Source: Boswellia sacra (taxonomy: Eukaryota > Streptophyta > Magnoliopsida > Sapindales > Burseraceae). Taken from it: a DNA stretch of 64,000 nt. A program made the position numbers and the translations under genes. Positions 20,896 to 32,467 of this stretch are shown here, in pieces; position 1 is the first letter of the stretch, and each line of letters begins with the position of its first letter. The notes beneath the pieces were generated by a model. That model ran no database searches. It was not told where the DNA came from and worked only from the letters and a program-made list of their open reading frames with translations. The stretch is taken from assembly GCA_013180625.2 (NCBI GenBank), contig SNVD02014757.1, forward strand, positions 1-64,000, in the 5' to 3' direction.

Positions 20896-21690
20896 TCAGT
20901 TTTTGTTCATGGTGGAAGTGGTGTCATCTCCTTCATCAGTTTGTGATTTCATTGGCAGGACATCTAATTGCTCTACATTTTGCAAAGTTATCGAACAAGA
21001 ATTCTCTCTTGGATTGATCACCGTTTGACAAGATAATTCTTCTGATCCTTGGCCCTCGAATTTGCTCATGCTAGTGGCCAATTGTCCCATTTGATTTGCC
21101 AGGTTTTGGATACTTGCCCCAGGTTCCTGCTGGAATTGCATTGTGTTAGTGGCAAGTGCATTAACAATATCTTCGAGAGACATACCTGAGTTTTGCGAAG
21201 CTGGTTGCGGTGCTGGATGTGGCATTGGTGGTGGTTGCATTTGAAATGGTTGCTGCACTCTAGGTTGATTGAAACTTTGTGGCCGATTTGGTATCACATT
21301 TGGAGTGATTGGTTGATGATTCCAGTAACTGAAATTATGTTGATCTTCCCATCCAGCATTGTAAGTGCTAGAGAAAGGATCATACCATTGCCTCGTTTGT
21401 CCTGGAAATCCACCCATAGCATTGGCTTGTTCCATATATTCTTCTTCTAAAGTTGGATACATGTCGATTGGATGCTCCATCATAGAATATATCCCACATT
21501 CATAAGATTTTTGCATATCTCCTACAGCCATGTTTTCCACAAGAGAGGTTAGCTCAGAAAGTTGTTGTTCAATGTTCGGAGTGCTTACCTCATTTACTCT
21601 CCATGGTACTTGTGGCTCAAATCCGCTACTGAATTGATAGAAGTTTACTGCCATGTTGTCTAAATACAAACAATCAGAAAAGAAAAACAA
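20896..21690 (-). CDS. Athila-type gag C-terminal ORF
   Basis: A 264-codon open frame, the longest in the element, encoding the C-terminal part of Athila gag. Around residues 60-80 it has a C-G...H-P-I-D-M-Y-P-T variant of the family zinc-knuckle-like motif. Next come Q-A-N-A-M-G-G-F-P-G-Q and Y-D-P-F-S-S-T-Y-N-A-G-W, both characteristic of Athila. A Pro/Gln-rich stretch follows (about 130-165), then a coiled-coil-like segment with Q-N-L-A-N-Q-M-G-Q-L-A. Gag packages element RNA into virus-like particles. The N-terminal capsid part is not present, so the element is probably mobilised in trans if at all. The frame ends about 130 bp before the protease piece. Confidence 0.75.
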   Translation of the reverse strand: MFFFSDCLYLDNMAVNFYQFSSGFEPQVPWRVNEVSTPNIEQQLSELTSLVENMAVGDMQKSYECGIYSMMEHPIDMYPTLEEEYMEQANAMGGFPGQTRQWYDPFSSTYNAGWEDQHNFSYWNHQPITPNVIPNRPQSFNQPRVQQPFQMQPPPMPHPAPQPASQNSGMSLEDIVNALATNTMQFQQEPGASIQNLANQMGQLATSMSKFEGQGSEELSCQTVINPRENSCSITLQNVEQLDVLPMKSQTDEGDDTTSTMNKN

Positions 21691-21744
21691 AGAAAATATG
21701 AATCAACAATGAAAACAAAATAACAAATCGATTAGAAAATCAAT

Positions 21745-21761
21745 CCCCGGCAACGGCGCCA
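21745..21761 (-). other. Primer binding site (tRNA-Asp) of the Athila-like element
   Basis: The plus strand reads CCCCGGCAACGGCGCCA, the 3' end of plant tRNA-Asp including CCA. The minus strand is therefore its complement, 6 bases from the 5' LTR at 21768. Confidence 0.85.
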
Positions 21762-21767
21762 AAAACT

Positions 21768-23172
21768 TGATGCGTTCGAAACTAGCAAGTATACTAGTCG
21801 CACAAGTAATAAAGTGATGAGTAAGATATCGTTCCCACGAGGATTGATTCTAATTAAATTTGTTATTCGAAAGCAAAACAGAGTAAATGGGGGGTTTTGT
21901 TGATTGATTAACTAAGTGAAATAAAATGCAAACGAAGAATAACAAAAGAAAGTTAATCGAATGAAAAATCAATGAGAGAAATCTGGTTAAGGGATCATTC
22001 TCTACCACAAGATATGGATTTGCGAATTAATCATAGAATTGTCATCCAATTACAGCATTGAAGTTATCAACCGTAGATAACAACAAGCTCTGTTATCCCA
22101 ATCTTTCCTTACTTTGTTGTTAAATAAAATAGGCTCTTTACTTAATCTCTATCCATTAAACAACCTAGAACAAGCTCTCTAAATTTAATTCAATGGATGC
22201 ATTATGAAAAGAAAGACAGGTTGATCTAAGCAATAAACACACAAGCTCGGATTATTTAACTTAGGTTATATTCTCCAATTGCAATCTCTGATCACAATTT
22301 TGCTACTAATGATTAGAAATTCAAGACAATTACGGATCAAGATTTCTAATCTAGCAATAGACACAATCCAGATTATATTCAGTTGGCCACTCAAATACAA
22401 TCAGCAAGCAATCATAAGCATTAAACGTGGGAAAATACAAGCAACTTCAATTAGAGAATTGGATAACAATTCCTTGCACAATCAATTCACAAAAACCATA
22501 TCAAGGGCTTTGAAATCACCCTCAACCAATTCAGATTCAGTTACACATGTTTAAGAACGTGGTAAATACAATACAACATGGAGACATTCCAGAAAATGAA
22601 AGGGAAGGGAAAAACTTAGCAAATTTGATGTAATTCTCTTTGGATTGTAGTTCTTCCTCTTTCCAAGCTTCCTTTCTCCTTCAAGAACTCCAAGAGATGA
22701 AAGAATTCCAGAGCTGCAGCCTCCACCACGTTCTCCCCTCTTCAAGTTATGAAAATAAAACCCTAAAATGTGTTTAAATACTCTGCTACAGTGAACCTGC
22801 TACAGTGCCCCGTATTATACATGCTACAGTGACTTGTGGAATTATATTTCTATACATCTCACACTGTTTTGATTAGAACTTTTGGTACACTGAATGGATT
22901 TATAAACCGTAAATTTCTCCAGAAAATAGACTTCGAGAGCTTTCCAACGGTATATAATATGTCGTCGGGTTCATTGTATATCCATACAATTAAATCCGAG
23001 AAGATCACTGACTAGCAGAGGTGAAAATGAAGGGTTTTACTCCATTTTTGTGCAAGTTGCCCCAAAACTCCTACAAACATCAAAACACACAAAAACATAA
23101 AAATATCACGGAATATAGCAAAGAAACATGGACGAATTGATATAAAAGTAATACATAAATAGACACCTATCA
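21768..23172 (-). repeat. 5' LTR of the Athila-like element
   Basis: A 1405-bp repeat pairing with 14695-16103. Flanked outside by GCTAG, partner of GCAAG at 14690-14694. Confidence 0.88.
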
Positions 23173-24400
23173 GCTAGAAACCCTTACCCATGCTTGTTCA
23201 TACGTGCGTAGGAGGTTAACAGAGAATTCCCATGCTAGAGGGAGCTCCCCTTTGATTCCTTGCACCAAACCTTGCATAGCATAATCATCATTAAATTAGT
23301 CCACTTCAGTGACCTCTCACTGGCACTTATCTACAAATGCACAAAGCGATTCATTATGACCTTGCTTGATTGAAAGAAGACTCTATGTCGGTCAACTTCT
23401 TGCTTTTATATTGCTAAAGTGTGTGACAAAAGTACGAGCAAGCTCATCAAAGCTGGAGATTGATAAGGCCAATAACCTCCTATACCATTGCTTTGATGAT
23501 CCTCCAAGGGTAAGAGAGAAAGTTCTACACATTATTTCCCCTAAGACTCCTTGTATCTCCCTGTGAGATACAAAAGAGTCTAAGTGTTCTCGAGGGTTAG
23601 TCGTTCCTTGGTAAAGTTCAAGTTGTGGCATTCGAAATCCATATGGGTATTTTTCCCTAAGAATATCTTCAGCAAATGGTGATTCTCATTGTGAACAACC
23701 ATCTTTTTCTCCACCCGAACACTTAATCAACTTCTCCAATTTATGAATTTTTTCATCCATTTCTCACTTGAACTCTGTATAGTGATTATTTGATGTTTCC
23801 TCTTCTGAGATATCCACTGGAATAACATCTGGGCAGTAATCCTTTCGATAGGTGGTGAATTAGAACGGTTTCTTTTTTAGTGGAAGTTGACCCTTGGAGC
23901 ATAAGAACCGTGATAAGAATAGGCTGGCTAATTAACATTACTTCCTCTTGGTCCCCGCTCAAAACTTGCATGACGCTTTTTGTTTAAAGAGTGATGAAGG
24001 TCTACTGCTGCCAATCGTTATTCAGATATGACAAGTGAAGAAAGGGAAATTTTTGTTTAAAGAGTGATGGGAAAGATTTAGTTGGATGACCTGTTGGAGA
24101 GGTAATCAAGTGGTTTATGCGACTAGGTCATTATGTCCACCTACATCAACTGAGACATTAGCTGCTATCATAGCATTCCTCGAGGTGTTTCCAGCAGCAT
24201 TACCAGCCTGTTGAATACTCTGTCCAAAAGCTTGGTTGAACATGGTCACCATACTGTTCATCTGTTCACCAAAGTTCTGCATGATGTGCTCCATGGTAGT
24301 TAATCGACTCGTCTTGCCTTTCTTTGATCTCCTAGGTGGAAGTTGGGTTTGTCTTGGTTAGTGGCCATCCTAGAGAACATTACTAAGCTTTCCTAGTATC
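23173..24400 (-). pseudogene. Gag region of the Tat-like element
   Basis: The best piece is 23392-23631 on the minus strand. It has the retrotransposon gag capsid pattern: Y-Q-G-T-T-N-P-R-E-H-L-D-S-F, then M-C-R-T-F-S-L-T-L-G-G-S-S-K-Q-W-Y-R-R-L, S-I-S-S-F-D-E-L-A-R-T-F and a final T-H-F segment. The surrounding region lacks long open frames and is broken by stops. It joins across the nested element to the gag zinc knuckle at about 14300. Confidence 0.75.
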
Positions 24401-24541
24401 AACTACCCTTTGGCATTGGGGAGGGGCTTCTACCTCGATTTCTTCGTCAACCTCTTAGGTGAGTGTTGGGATGCATGGCTCATGATATGTGTGATTATGT
24501 TTGGATGGGAGTAATAACTAAGGAGGCTTAGATTGTCGTTT

Positions 24542-24556
24542 CCATAAACGGCGCCA
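24542..24556 (-). other. Degenerate primer binding site of the Tat-like element
   Basis: The plus strand reads CCATAAACGGCGCCA two bases from the LTR. The last 10 bases match the tRNA-Asp 3' end, as in the inner element; the rest does not. Confidence 0.6.
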
Positions 24557-24558
24557 AT

Positions 24559-24918
24559 TGTTGATGCATGATTTCCAGACGATCAGAAAGTAGGCTGATG
24601 CTTCTACGTCAAGTCTAATCCTAAGAACAAAGAAAATAGCCAAAGGTGTCAGCAGTGGTGCCGATGAGATCTCTAACACCCAAGTCAGTTTCTGGCATAT
24701 CGAAATTTTCTAAGAGAATTTCTTAAAGAGAGAAGCTGTCAAAAGCAAAGGAAATTTAGAGAGAGAAAGAGTTTAGAAAAATGTGCATACCCTAAGTAAA
24801 AAAGTAGAAGGTTTATATAGGTATTAGGATGAGTCATTATGGGACCTAAAAAATAGGCCCAAATAATGGGCTTACTGTGTTGGTTTAATTAAGGCCCAAT
24901 TCTGTTATAGCCATAACA
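24559..24918 (-). repeat. 5' LTR of the Tat-like element
   Basis: A 360-bp repeat pairing with 9982-10344, followed by the TTACT duplication (24919-24923). Confidence 0.85.
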
Positions 24919-24923
24919 TTACT

Positions 24924-25447
24924 AATAATAATAATTTTACATAACAATTAATTAATTTTTGTTAAAAAAGAAATCCTTCAAAAGTTCCACCATAAATATA
25001 GAGAATGTGAGAGCATCTTAAACAGCACAGTCAAAGATGGTGTCATGCACGCGTTATTATCTTTAAGAAGGATCATCCTAATTAGGTTGGATGAAAAAAA
25101 TAATAATATCTAAACATAACAATTTTTTATTGTATAATTAATATAGATAATATAGAACAATAAATATATAAAGTATTTTTTTAATGAAATGTATCTCGTC
25201 ATCAATAATCATCAATCCATTCTCTAATCAAATACTTTTTCTCCCATAAATAGCCAATAATAATTAACAAGCTCTCTAACTTCTATAGAAACACTTGTTC
25301 ACTTTTGGCACCTTTTCAACTCCATGCTTCTTACTTTTACTCTATTTGAAACAAGCAAAAAAAACTTCGCCATCCTTGTTTATAAATATAGATGCTAGTA
25401 TTCTATTCTCTATTTTGTGATTGTTTCAAAAATACATATTCTACCTT
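24924..25447. other. 3' flank of monooxygenase copy B
   Basis: AT-rich. Segments such as AATCC-TCAAAAGTT and TTTAAGAAGGATCATCCTA also occur at about 32190-32285 downstream of copy D, so the 3' flanks were duplicated with the genes. Confidence 0.55.
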
Positions 25448-27253
25448 CTAAAGCATTAAAAACCTTGGAACAAAAATACAATCATAATCTAAAGCATTAA
25501 AAACCTTGGAACAAAGGAACTTGTAGAAAAAATATCTTGGAAGTTTCATCCACCATTGTGAAATTCCTTCCTGAATCCACCCCATAAAATATGCCCCTAT
25601 GACCATCAATGTCACCTGCCACCTTCTTTCTTTTACATAACCATCTATAGCTTGAGAAATGTCTCCTGGAACAAGTCTCCAATTTTTTATCAATGAATTG
25701 CCAATGTGGCTGCCAAGTACCACTGCATCTTCTAGAGCTGAACCCCCACCTTTTCCAAGATGTGGTGTCATGGGGTGCATGGCATCACCAGCAACTGTGA
25801 TGTTCCCATTCGTTAGATTTCCAAGCAGGATGTCCCATAGACACCTCAACATCAATAGAGCCCATGTCATCCTTGGCATAGTTCTCAAACTAATTTTTTT
25901 TGTATCAGTTCTGGATTTCCTGACACGTTTTCTCCTGGAACAAAGAACATGAAGAATGACTTATAAACATGATTGAAAATCATATAAAGCAGAATTTTAA
26001 CCCCTCACTTGGATACACTCAAAAACGGAAATAAGATACGTGGGTGTTAAAGTTTAGGATATTTTGCTTTAATAACATATCAAGTTACTGCTCAATTTAA
26101 AAGTTTAAGCTATCATATAAAGGCCCAACAGTAGTACTAAATCCTTTAATATGTAGTAACTAGAAGAAAGAGTAAGGAAGATTGTTGACCTTTATGAATG
26201 ATTTGTTACCTGAAATGTACAAAACACATTGGTAAGAGGGATGGAAGAATATATGCAAACATTTAGGTGGAGATTTACCAGTGAGGAACCAATAGACATC
26301 TTTATCATTGAGAAGAATAAATCCAGCCCTTTTCCCCGCATCGAAAAATTGCCTAACTTCCTGCTTCAATCCATGGCCTCGAGGAAACGCAGTCAGTCCA
26401 CGAACAGCTGATCTTCCTGGACTCACTGCTGCTGAAAGTCCTAACCAACGTGCCACCACCGAATGTATCCCATCACATCCGATCAAAATCTAAGTAGCCA
26501 AAAACTAGCTATAAAATACTTCATTATTGTATTATGAATAGCTATCAGGAAACTAACCACATCAGATAATCGACCATGAATAATAAATTACCTTAGATTT
26601 GATTATAGTACCATCACCCAAATGTAAAACAGCAATAGATGAACCCTCACCCTCCTGTGTTAGTGTTTCAATGTTAACAATATTGGAAGAGAAACGGATC
26701 GTGCCATCAGGTAATTCGTCAGCCAATGCCTCTAATAAGGCTTTACGATGCACTGCTGTAGGTCCACCTCTATTCCTACTCATATCAACTAGCTATTTAG
26801 ATACTAAATTTAATCCCTAAAATGTAGATTTTAATTAAAGGTACAGAAAACTAATCATGCTCATGAATTTAAACTAACGCTTTTTAGAAGATTTCTTGAT
26901 TAGCTCCAGTTACAACATTGGTCACCGACGGCAATCCCCTGTATTATCATAATATAAAATTTAATTATCCAAGTACTGAACAATTTGTAACTTTTTGAGG
27001 GAGTATATAAAAAGAAATGAAATCAGTTACCTCTCAAAAGGATCATAGAGGGGAGTAAGCTTGTGAGAAACACCAAGAGCATCAAGAGCAACCCAGGGGT
27101 TGGAGAAGAGGGTCAAGGCTGCACCAGTGGGCTCGAAGCCCTTCAGATTTTTCCAATATCAAGGCTTGAATTCCTAGTCTTTTTAGAGCCACAGCTGTCG
27201 CCAACCCTGCTATGCCCACCTATCACCACATCTTCCTCCACCATTTCCATCAT
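25448..27253 (-). pseudogene. FAD-dependent monooxygenase copy B, pseudogene
   Basis: All five exons of the intact copy D can be found. Exon 1 spans 27031-27253, exon 2 about 26880-26938, exon 3 about 26592-26766, exon 4 about 26272-26489 and exon 5 about 25448-25930. Intact motifs include the GCDGIHSVVARWLG block in exon 4 and GDAMHPMTP in exon 5. Exon 1 has lost bases in the VGAGIAG nucleotide-binding loop (reading V-V-I-G-G-H-S-R) and has an extra C shifting the frame at the GLRATG-like motif. Exon 2 reaches a stop after V-T-N-V-V-T-G-A-N-Q-E-I-F. Exon 5 lacks about 50 bp between N-P-E-L-I and M-T-W-A with a frame break. The family would be an FAD hydroxylase like Arabidopsis MO1; this copy cannot make it. 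Confidence 0.85.
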
Positions 27254-28557
27254 CTATCCCAAAACAAGCTAATTGTGCAGGGTCTATTGCATAAACAAGC
27301 GTGAGTGGCTAGCTATTTATATATAAGCTAAGGTAAGTTTAATGCAAGCAGTGACAAGAACATGATGTCGATTAATTTGACTTTCTACATATTATATTGG
27401 GAGAGAAGCACAATTACCAATCGAGTTTCAAAGAAAATAAATTAAAGCCGCATTAAAGTCAGTGAACATTGGTAACATGGAATTATCTTGGACTCTTCTA
27501 ACTAGTAGTTGAGTAGCTAGTTGCATGCTTTGGAAAAAGTTTACATGATATTGAAAAACTAATAATAAATCAACTTTAGAAAGGTTAATTAATTATTGAT
27601 TAATTTCATATCACATGCATGCAGAAAACGAAAGTTTATGTATATGCTTAATACTACTCTATCTAGCTAGTATAAAAATTAAATATGAAACGCTTGGACA
27701 AAACATGGCACAATGAACATACATGTTGAATTTCTAGTTGACCAAGTCAACACAAGTAGTCAAACTTGAGTTCCATGTTTCAGTACAAATTCTCTTTTCT
27801 GCCTTTCCTTCTTCATTTTTTTCTGTATGGGTCAATGTATATCATCTACTTACCATCCCTGAGATTTTTAAACTTTAAGAAATGTTAAAAAAATAAAAAA
27901 AATAAAAAACTTTTACACTTTTTTTCTCGTTTTCTATTTCTTACGTCATTGTTATGTATGTGCTTACAAAATTTTTATTTAATTATAATATTCGATTGTT
28001 GGTAAATAGTTTATTAACTTGATTATCTAAGGAAGACGGCCATATGTGAAAGTAAAAATCAAAAAAAAATCCCCAGTTAATTAATTTTTATATTCTCAAA
28101 AGGGTGGTATTAATAATTTTAGATGAAATTTTTTTTTAAATAAATCCCTCAAAAAAGTTCCATCCTAGGACTATCATCTCGGTTTTTTAATCTCTGAGAA
28201 TGATCGTACGGCCCACATTTTGTGTCTCATTGGTCTAATTTGGGTCCCATCATCAGAGCCTAAAGGTTTCCCCTTTGAATTTCAGTATATATATATTTTT
28301 TTAACGTAATAAAAAAAGGAAAAACTTTGCCAATTTCCCTCGTTAATAGATCATTCATGTCAACCAAATCTCCTTTTTAAGGTCTACTTAGGTTATTTTA
28401 TTTTATTTTATTTCATCATTACCTAGTCTACCTTCTTAGAGAATGAAAAAGTAGGGAGTCTACCACAATCATAATCTACAGCACTAAAAATATTTGTAAC
28501 AAGGAACTTATAGAAAATCTCTCTCAGAAATTCCATCCACCATTGTGACCCTCCTTT
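27254..28557. other. Spacer between monooxygenase copies B and C
   Basis: Contains the 5' flank of copy B (27254-27545), which matches 1-186 and about 31660-31880. It also holds the 3' flank of copy C. AT-rich; no gene or transposon ends recognised. Confidence 0.55.
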
Positions 28558-29912
28558 CTAAATCCACCCCGAAAAATAGGACCCTATGACCAGCAAACTC
28601 ACACGCCACCTTCTTTCTTTAACATAACCATCTATAGCTTCAGCAATGTCCCCTGCAACAAGTCTTCCATTTTTTACCAATGAATTGCCAAGGTGCCTCC
28701 CAAGTACCACTGCATCTTCAAGAGCTGAGCACCCACCTTTTCCAAGATCGGGGGTCATGGGGTGCATGGCATCACCAGCCACTGTGATGTTCCCATTCCT
28801 TAGATTTCCAAGCAGGATGTCCCATGGATATCTGAACATCAATGGAGCCCATGTCATTGGTGAAAGATTGCAATGCCGGACCACTTCTAAATATATTTCA
28901 GGGAAGCCCTTGACATGGTTCTTAAGTAATTCTTTTCGTATCAGTTCTGGATTTCCTGCCATGATTTCTTCTGAAAAAAAAAAAAAAGAAAAAAAGAAAC
29001 ATGAAGAATTCTATAGTCAATCCCTCACTTGGACATACCCAGAACACGTAACAAATGCAGATAGTATAATTGAGAGTTTGAATTTAGGCTATTCTACTCT
29101 GATACCACGCGACGTTATCACTTAATCTAAAAGTTTAAGCTATCAACAAGAGCCCGACAATACTACTCAAGCCTCCTATGGGTATTAGCTAGAATCAAAG
29201 TGAAGAAAGACTAGGGACGTTTACAAAGTATTTGTCACTTGGAATGAAACACAGCACGTTGGTTAAATGGAGGGAAGAATATACACATACCTTTAGGTGG
29301 AGATAGGAATAAATCCAGCCCTTTTCCCCACATCTAAAAATTGCCTCACTCCTTGCTTCAATCCATGGCCTTGGGGAAACACAGCCAATCCACTAACAGC
29401 TGATCTTCCTGAATACACCGGTGCTGCAAGTCCTAACTAACGTGCCACCATCGAGTGTATCCCATAACATCCAATCAAAATCTATACAAAGATATAGCCA
29501 AAGAATTAATTAATAAACTCCAAATCTGAATACTTATCAGTATAGCAAACCACATTAGATGATAATTACCTCCGATTTGATTGGAGTACCATCACCCAGA
29601 TGTATAATAGCAACGGATGAAGCTCCACATTCCAGTGTTTTGTGTTTCAATTTTAACAATATTGGAAGAGAAACGAATTGTGGGAGCTGGTAATTCATCT
29701 GCCAGGGCCTCTAAGAAGGCTTTACGATGCACGGATCTTAGTCCAGCACCATTCCTGATACATGTCAACTAGCTATTTATTACAAAATTTATTCCTTAAA
29801 GTGTATATGTTAATTAAAGAAGACAGAAATCTAATCAAGGTCATGAATTCATACTCACCTGATGTAGAAGATTTCTTGATTAGCTCCAGTTCCAACATTG
29901 GTCACCAATCCC
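28558..29912 (-). pseudogene. FAD-dependent monooxygenase copy C, pseudogene lacking exon 1
   Basis: Exon 5 (28558 to about 28970) is open over 134 codons with GDAMHPMTPDLGKGG. It then meets a TAG right after S-G-W-I where the other copies read on. Exon 4 (about 29295-29485) has lost about 37 bp relative to copy B and has TGG changed to TAG within A-R-W-L-G. Exon 3 (about 29570-29755) is frameshifted after V-K-I-E-T. Exon 2 (about 29861-29912) is intact, reading V-T-N-V-G-T-G-A-N-Q-E-I-F-Y with a GTGAGT donor. Exon 1 is missing; a GTE gene fragment and a MITE occupy its place up to about 31660, where the copy-C 5' flank resumes. Confidence 0.85.
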
Positions 29913-29939
29913 CTATATTATTAGTTTTAATAATATCAT

Positions 29940-30580
29940 ATATAAAATAAATAATCACCACCGCAGGAAGAGGAATCACCATCGGAGCTTCGAACATCTC
30001 TCTCAATCTCCACAGGTGGGTAATGCTCCACTGGAATCTCCTCCCCAATGCCCACATCTTCCACTCTCAACCTCGCCACCACCTCCGCTCCTGCTTCCCC
30101 CACTGTCAGTTGACTCACTCACTTTCTCACCACCAACAAGAACCCTATCCTTCCTGTTCTTGTTAATTGCTTTCTCCAAACTGCTCATAAAACCAATCAA
30201 GTTCCCAGAGCGTTTCGTCATCAATCGCCTCAATATCCAGCTCAATCCCATCCCCATCTTGAGAAAACCACTATTCCTCTTCCTCAATATACTCAACAAC
30301 TGGGTCATCTTCTCCTACGACAACTCCACCAAACAGCACCGAATTCTCTTCAAAACTCATCCCCCTCTTGTTCTTCTCCTTCGCTTTCGACGGCTTCGGC
30401 GGCTTCCCCATCAACACACTCATCTCAGCAACCGGTGTTTCACAGAATTTTCGTCCTATCGAGTTGAACATTTTCCCGAATGTACCCAACAAAGTCTCCA
30501 AGATGACATAAACGTCTGGGTGCATTGTTGAATGTGAGTCTGACGTCGGCGCCGAAATCCAAAACGGGGCATATTCTGAA
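29940..30580 (-). pseudogene. GTE (BET bromodomain) gene fragment
   Basis: BET/GTE proteins read acetylated histones and act in transcription. On the minus strand, in order, are four pieces. First is the bromodomain motif A-D-V-R-L-T-F-N-N-A (about 30528-30557). After a frameshift comes P-D-V-Y-V-I-L-E-T-L-L-G-T-F with a linker ending in a stop near 30271. Then come the NET-domain signature E-L-D-I-E-A-I-D-D-E-T-L-W-E-L-D (about 30197-30250) and the C-terminal motif V-E-D-V-G-I-G-E-E-I-P-V-E-H-Y-P-P-V-E-I-E (about 30000-30070), which plant GTEs carry before a Ser-rich tail. The first half of the bromodomain and everything upstream is absent. Frameshifts and stops separate the pieces, and no introns are evident. 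It sits where exon 1 of monooxygenase copy C should be. Confidence 0.82.
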
Positions 30581-30893
30581 TTAATTTAATGAGGAAATGG
30601 AATAAAATTTCAATAATTTTGGTTGGATAAGATTTGAAGAAAAACTTGTTTGGGAGGAGGAGAAGAGACAAAAGTTTCATTTTTTTTTATCTAATTTTTT
30701 TAGGGTTAGGTTAAATGAGGGTTATGTCAATTTAGAATTAGGCTTCTATGTGATGTTTAAATAATGCATAGTCATCAGATAATGTTGGGGTATAAATGTC
30801 CTTTCAAATTTTAATTGGCGTTAAACCCATTTATTGGTCAAAATTAATAATTTCGGAGGTGTAATTTCAGAGGTGCGAATGATAAAAATATTA

Positions 30894-31602
30894 GGGTGCG
30901 TTTGAGAGTTGGAACTAGATTGGATTAGACTGGACTAAGATTATGATTGGACAGGATTGGACTATATAATATTATCTTATGTTTGGTGTCATATGGGATT
31001 CAACTAAATAATATTGTCCAATATTTGGTGTAATATGGGACTGAACTATTAACTTAGATGATGATTTTTAAGAAAATAATTTTAAAAATAAACTAACTTA
31101 ATTTTTTTTAATTTGAACTTGAATAAAAACTAAATATTAAATATTTGTTGATATTTGTATAAAAATAATAATAAAATTATATTTTATATTAAAATTAATT
31201 TTTATATAAATATAATAATTTATTAATAATTAGTATTTAAATATTATTAGATGATATTTATTTTTATATTATTAATTTAATAGTTATTTTTATATTAATA
31301 TCATACTACTATTTCATTATTTTTTTAGTAAACAATCAAAATTGATTTTATTAAATATTTAAATATAATTAAAAATTATTGTTATATTATATTTATTATT
31401 TTATTTAATTGTAATTTTAATTAAAAATTAAAAAATTTTATCTAAAATTTAAAATTATAAGTCTCATACTATAAGATAGGACTAATAATCCCATTAAACT
31501 GGTGCTACTTAATAGAAGGATGAGACTGACTTGAATTATTAGTTCATTTCCATTTCTGCATCTAACATGCGATTGGACTGTAGCCCGCTCCCAAACGCGC
31601 CC
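30894..31602. mobile_element. PIF/Harbinger-type MITE
   Basis: The left end GGGTGCGTTTGAGAG and the reverse complement of the right end GGGCGCGTTTGGGAG match at 12 of 15. Both are flanked by the 3-bp duplication TTA (30891-30893, 31603-31605) typical of this superfamily. Subterminal GGATTGGACT-like motifs recur at both ends; the AT-rich interior has no coding capacity. Confidence 0.72.
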
Positions 31603-31605
31603 TTA

Positions 31606-32467
31606 AGTCCTTCTCAATCTCTACTTGGTCAAAACTCAAGGGCTGTTTGTCATGCTGTTCCATAAGAGAAGTAATGGAAGCAGTCACAATAACATGATTT
31701 GACTAATTTGACTTGTTATTAATTCTTGGGAGAGAAGCACAAAATGGTGCAGTTAACGAAAATAAACTAAAGCCAGCTTAGAGTCAGTTGACAAAGACAA
31801 CGTGGAATTATCTTGGACTCTTCCGGCTAACGAGTAGATGATTGGTTACATGCTTCGGGAAAAGTATACGGCAGCAAAGGGTAAACAACAAATCAACTTT
31901 AGAGAACTAAGATTACTATTTATTAATCTCATCACACATGCATCCAATAAAGAAAAAGTTTATATATATATATATTTGTTTAATACTATTATTGATTTAT
32001 TATTAACGTATTATTAAAACTGAAAAAGAAATACGTACAAAACATAATTGAATGGACTGAAGGAGATATCAATATGAAGATACATGTTGAATTTCTAATT
32101 GACCAACTAAGCCAATAAAAGTAGTATTTACCATCAAAAAGCCCTCATCAAAAGTTGTTATTAATAATTTTTATAAAACAATTAATTAAATGTAAGAAAA
32201 TCCCTCAAAGTTAAGTTTCATCATAAATTAATTATTCGTGGCAATGAAATATGTGCATGTGTATCATTTAAGAAGGATCATCCTAGTTAGATGTAGGATG
32301 AAAGAAAAATAAATTTCTATTCATAGAAATTTTTATTGAATAATTAATATAGATAATATGTTACATTAATATATAGTATCGTTTTGAATAATATATATCT
32401 TGTCAATAATAATCAATCCCTTCTCTTATCAATACTTTAATTTTCTCCGTAAAAATCCAACTAGTTT
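31606..32467. other. 5' flank of copy C and 3' flank of copy D
   Basis: From about 31660 the sequence matches the 5' flank of copy B: GGGAGAGAAGCACAA, GGAATTATCTTGGACTCTTC and TGCATGCTT-like blocks. From about 32130 it matches the 3' flank of copy B. No gene. Confidence 0.55.

Larger units (their letters stand above)
14695..23172 (-). mobile_element. Athila-like LTR retrotransposon, non-autonomous, nested in the Tat-like element
   Basis: LTRs of about 1.4 kb lie at 14695-16103 and 21768-23172. Both run TGATGCG...CCTATCA and differ at few positions, so this insertion is young relative to its host element. The target duplication is GCAAG / GCTAG (4 of 5). The primer site 21745-21761 matches the 3' end of plant tRNA-Asp exactly. 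The polypurine tract next to the 3' LTR reads AGTGTGGGGGAATTT on the minus strand, a typical Athila tract. Gag and protease are recognisable, but reverse transcriptase, RNase H and integrase are absent. The 3' interior instead contains a LOG gene copy. A sequencing adapter (19049-19086) and a 100-N gap (19227-19326) interrupt the interior. Confidence 0.88.
9982..24918 (-). mobile_element. Ty3/gypsy retrotransposon, Tat-like, host of a nested element
   Basis: Two LTRs of about 360 bp (9982-10344 and 24559-24918) run TG...CA. They are flanked by a perfect 5-bp duplication TTACT (9977-9981 and 24919-24923). Coding remnants are all on the minus strand, so the right LTR is the 5' LTR. The primer site next to it (24542-24556) reads AACGGCGCCA at its tRNA-matching end. 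In order from the 5' side come gag (about 24400-23173), zinc knuckle, protease, reverse transcriptase and an RNase H, all broken. No integrase was found between 11458 and the 3' LTR. Subtracting the nested element leaves about 6.45 kb. LTRs differ from each other visibly more than those of the inner element do, consistent with an older insertion. Confidence 0.88.
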
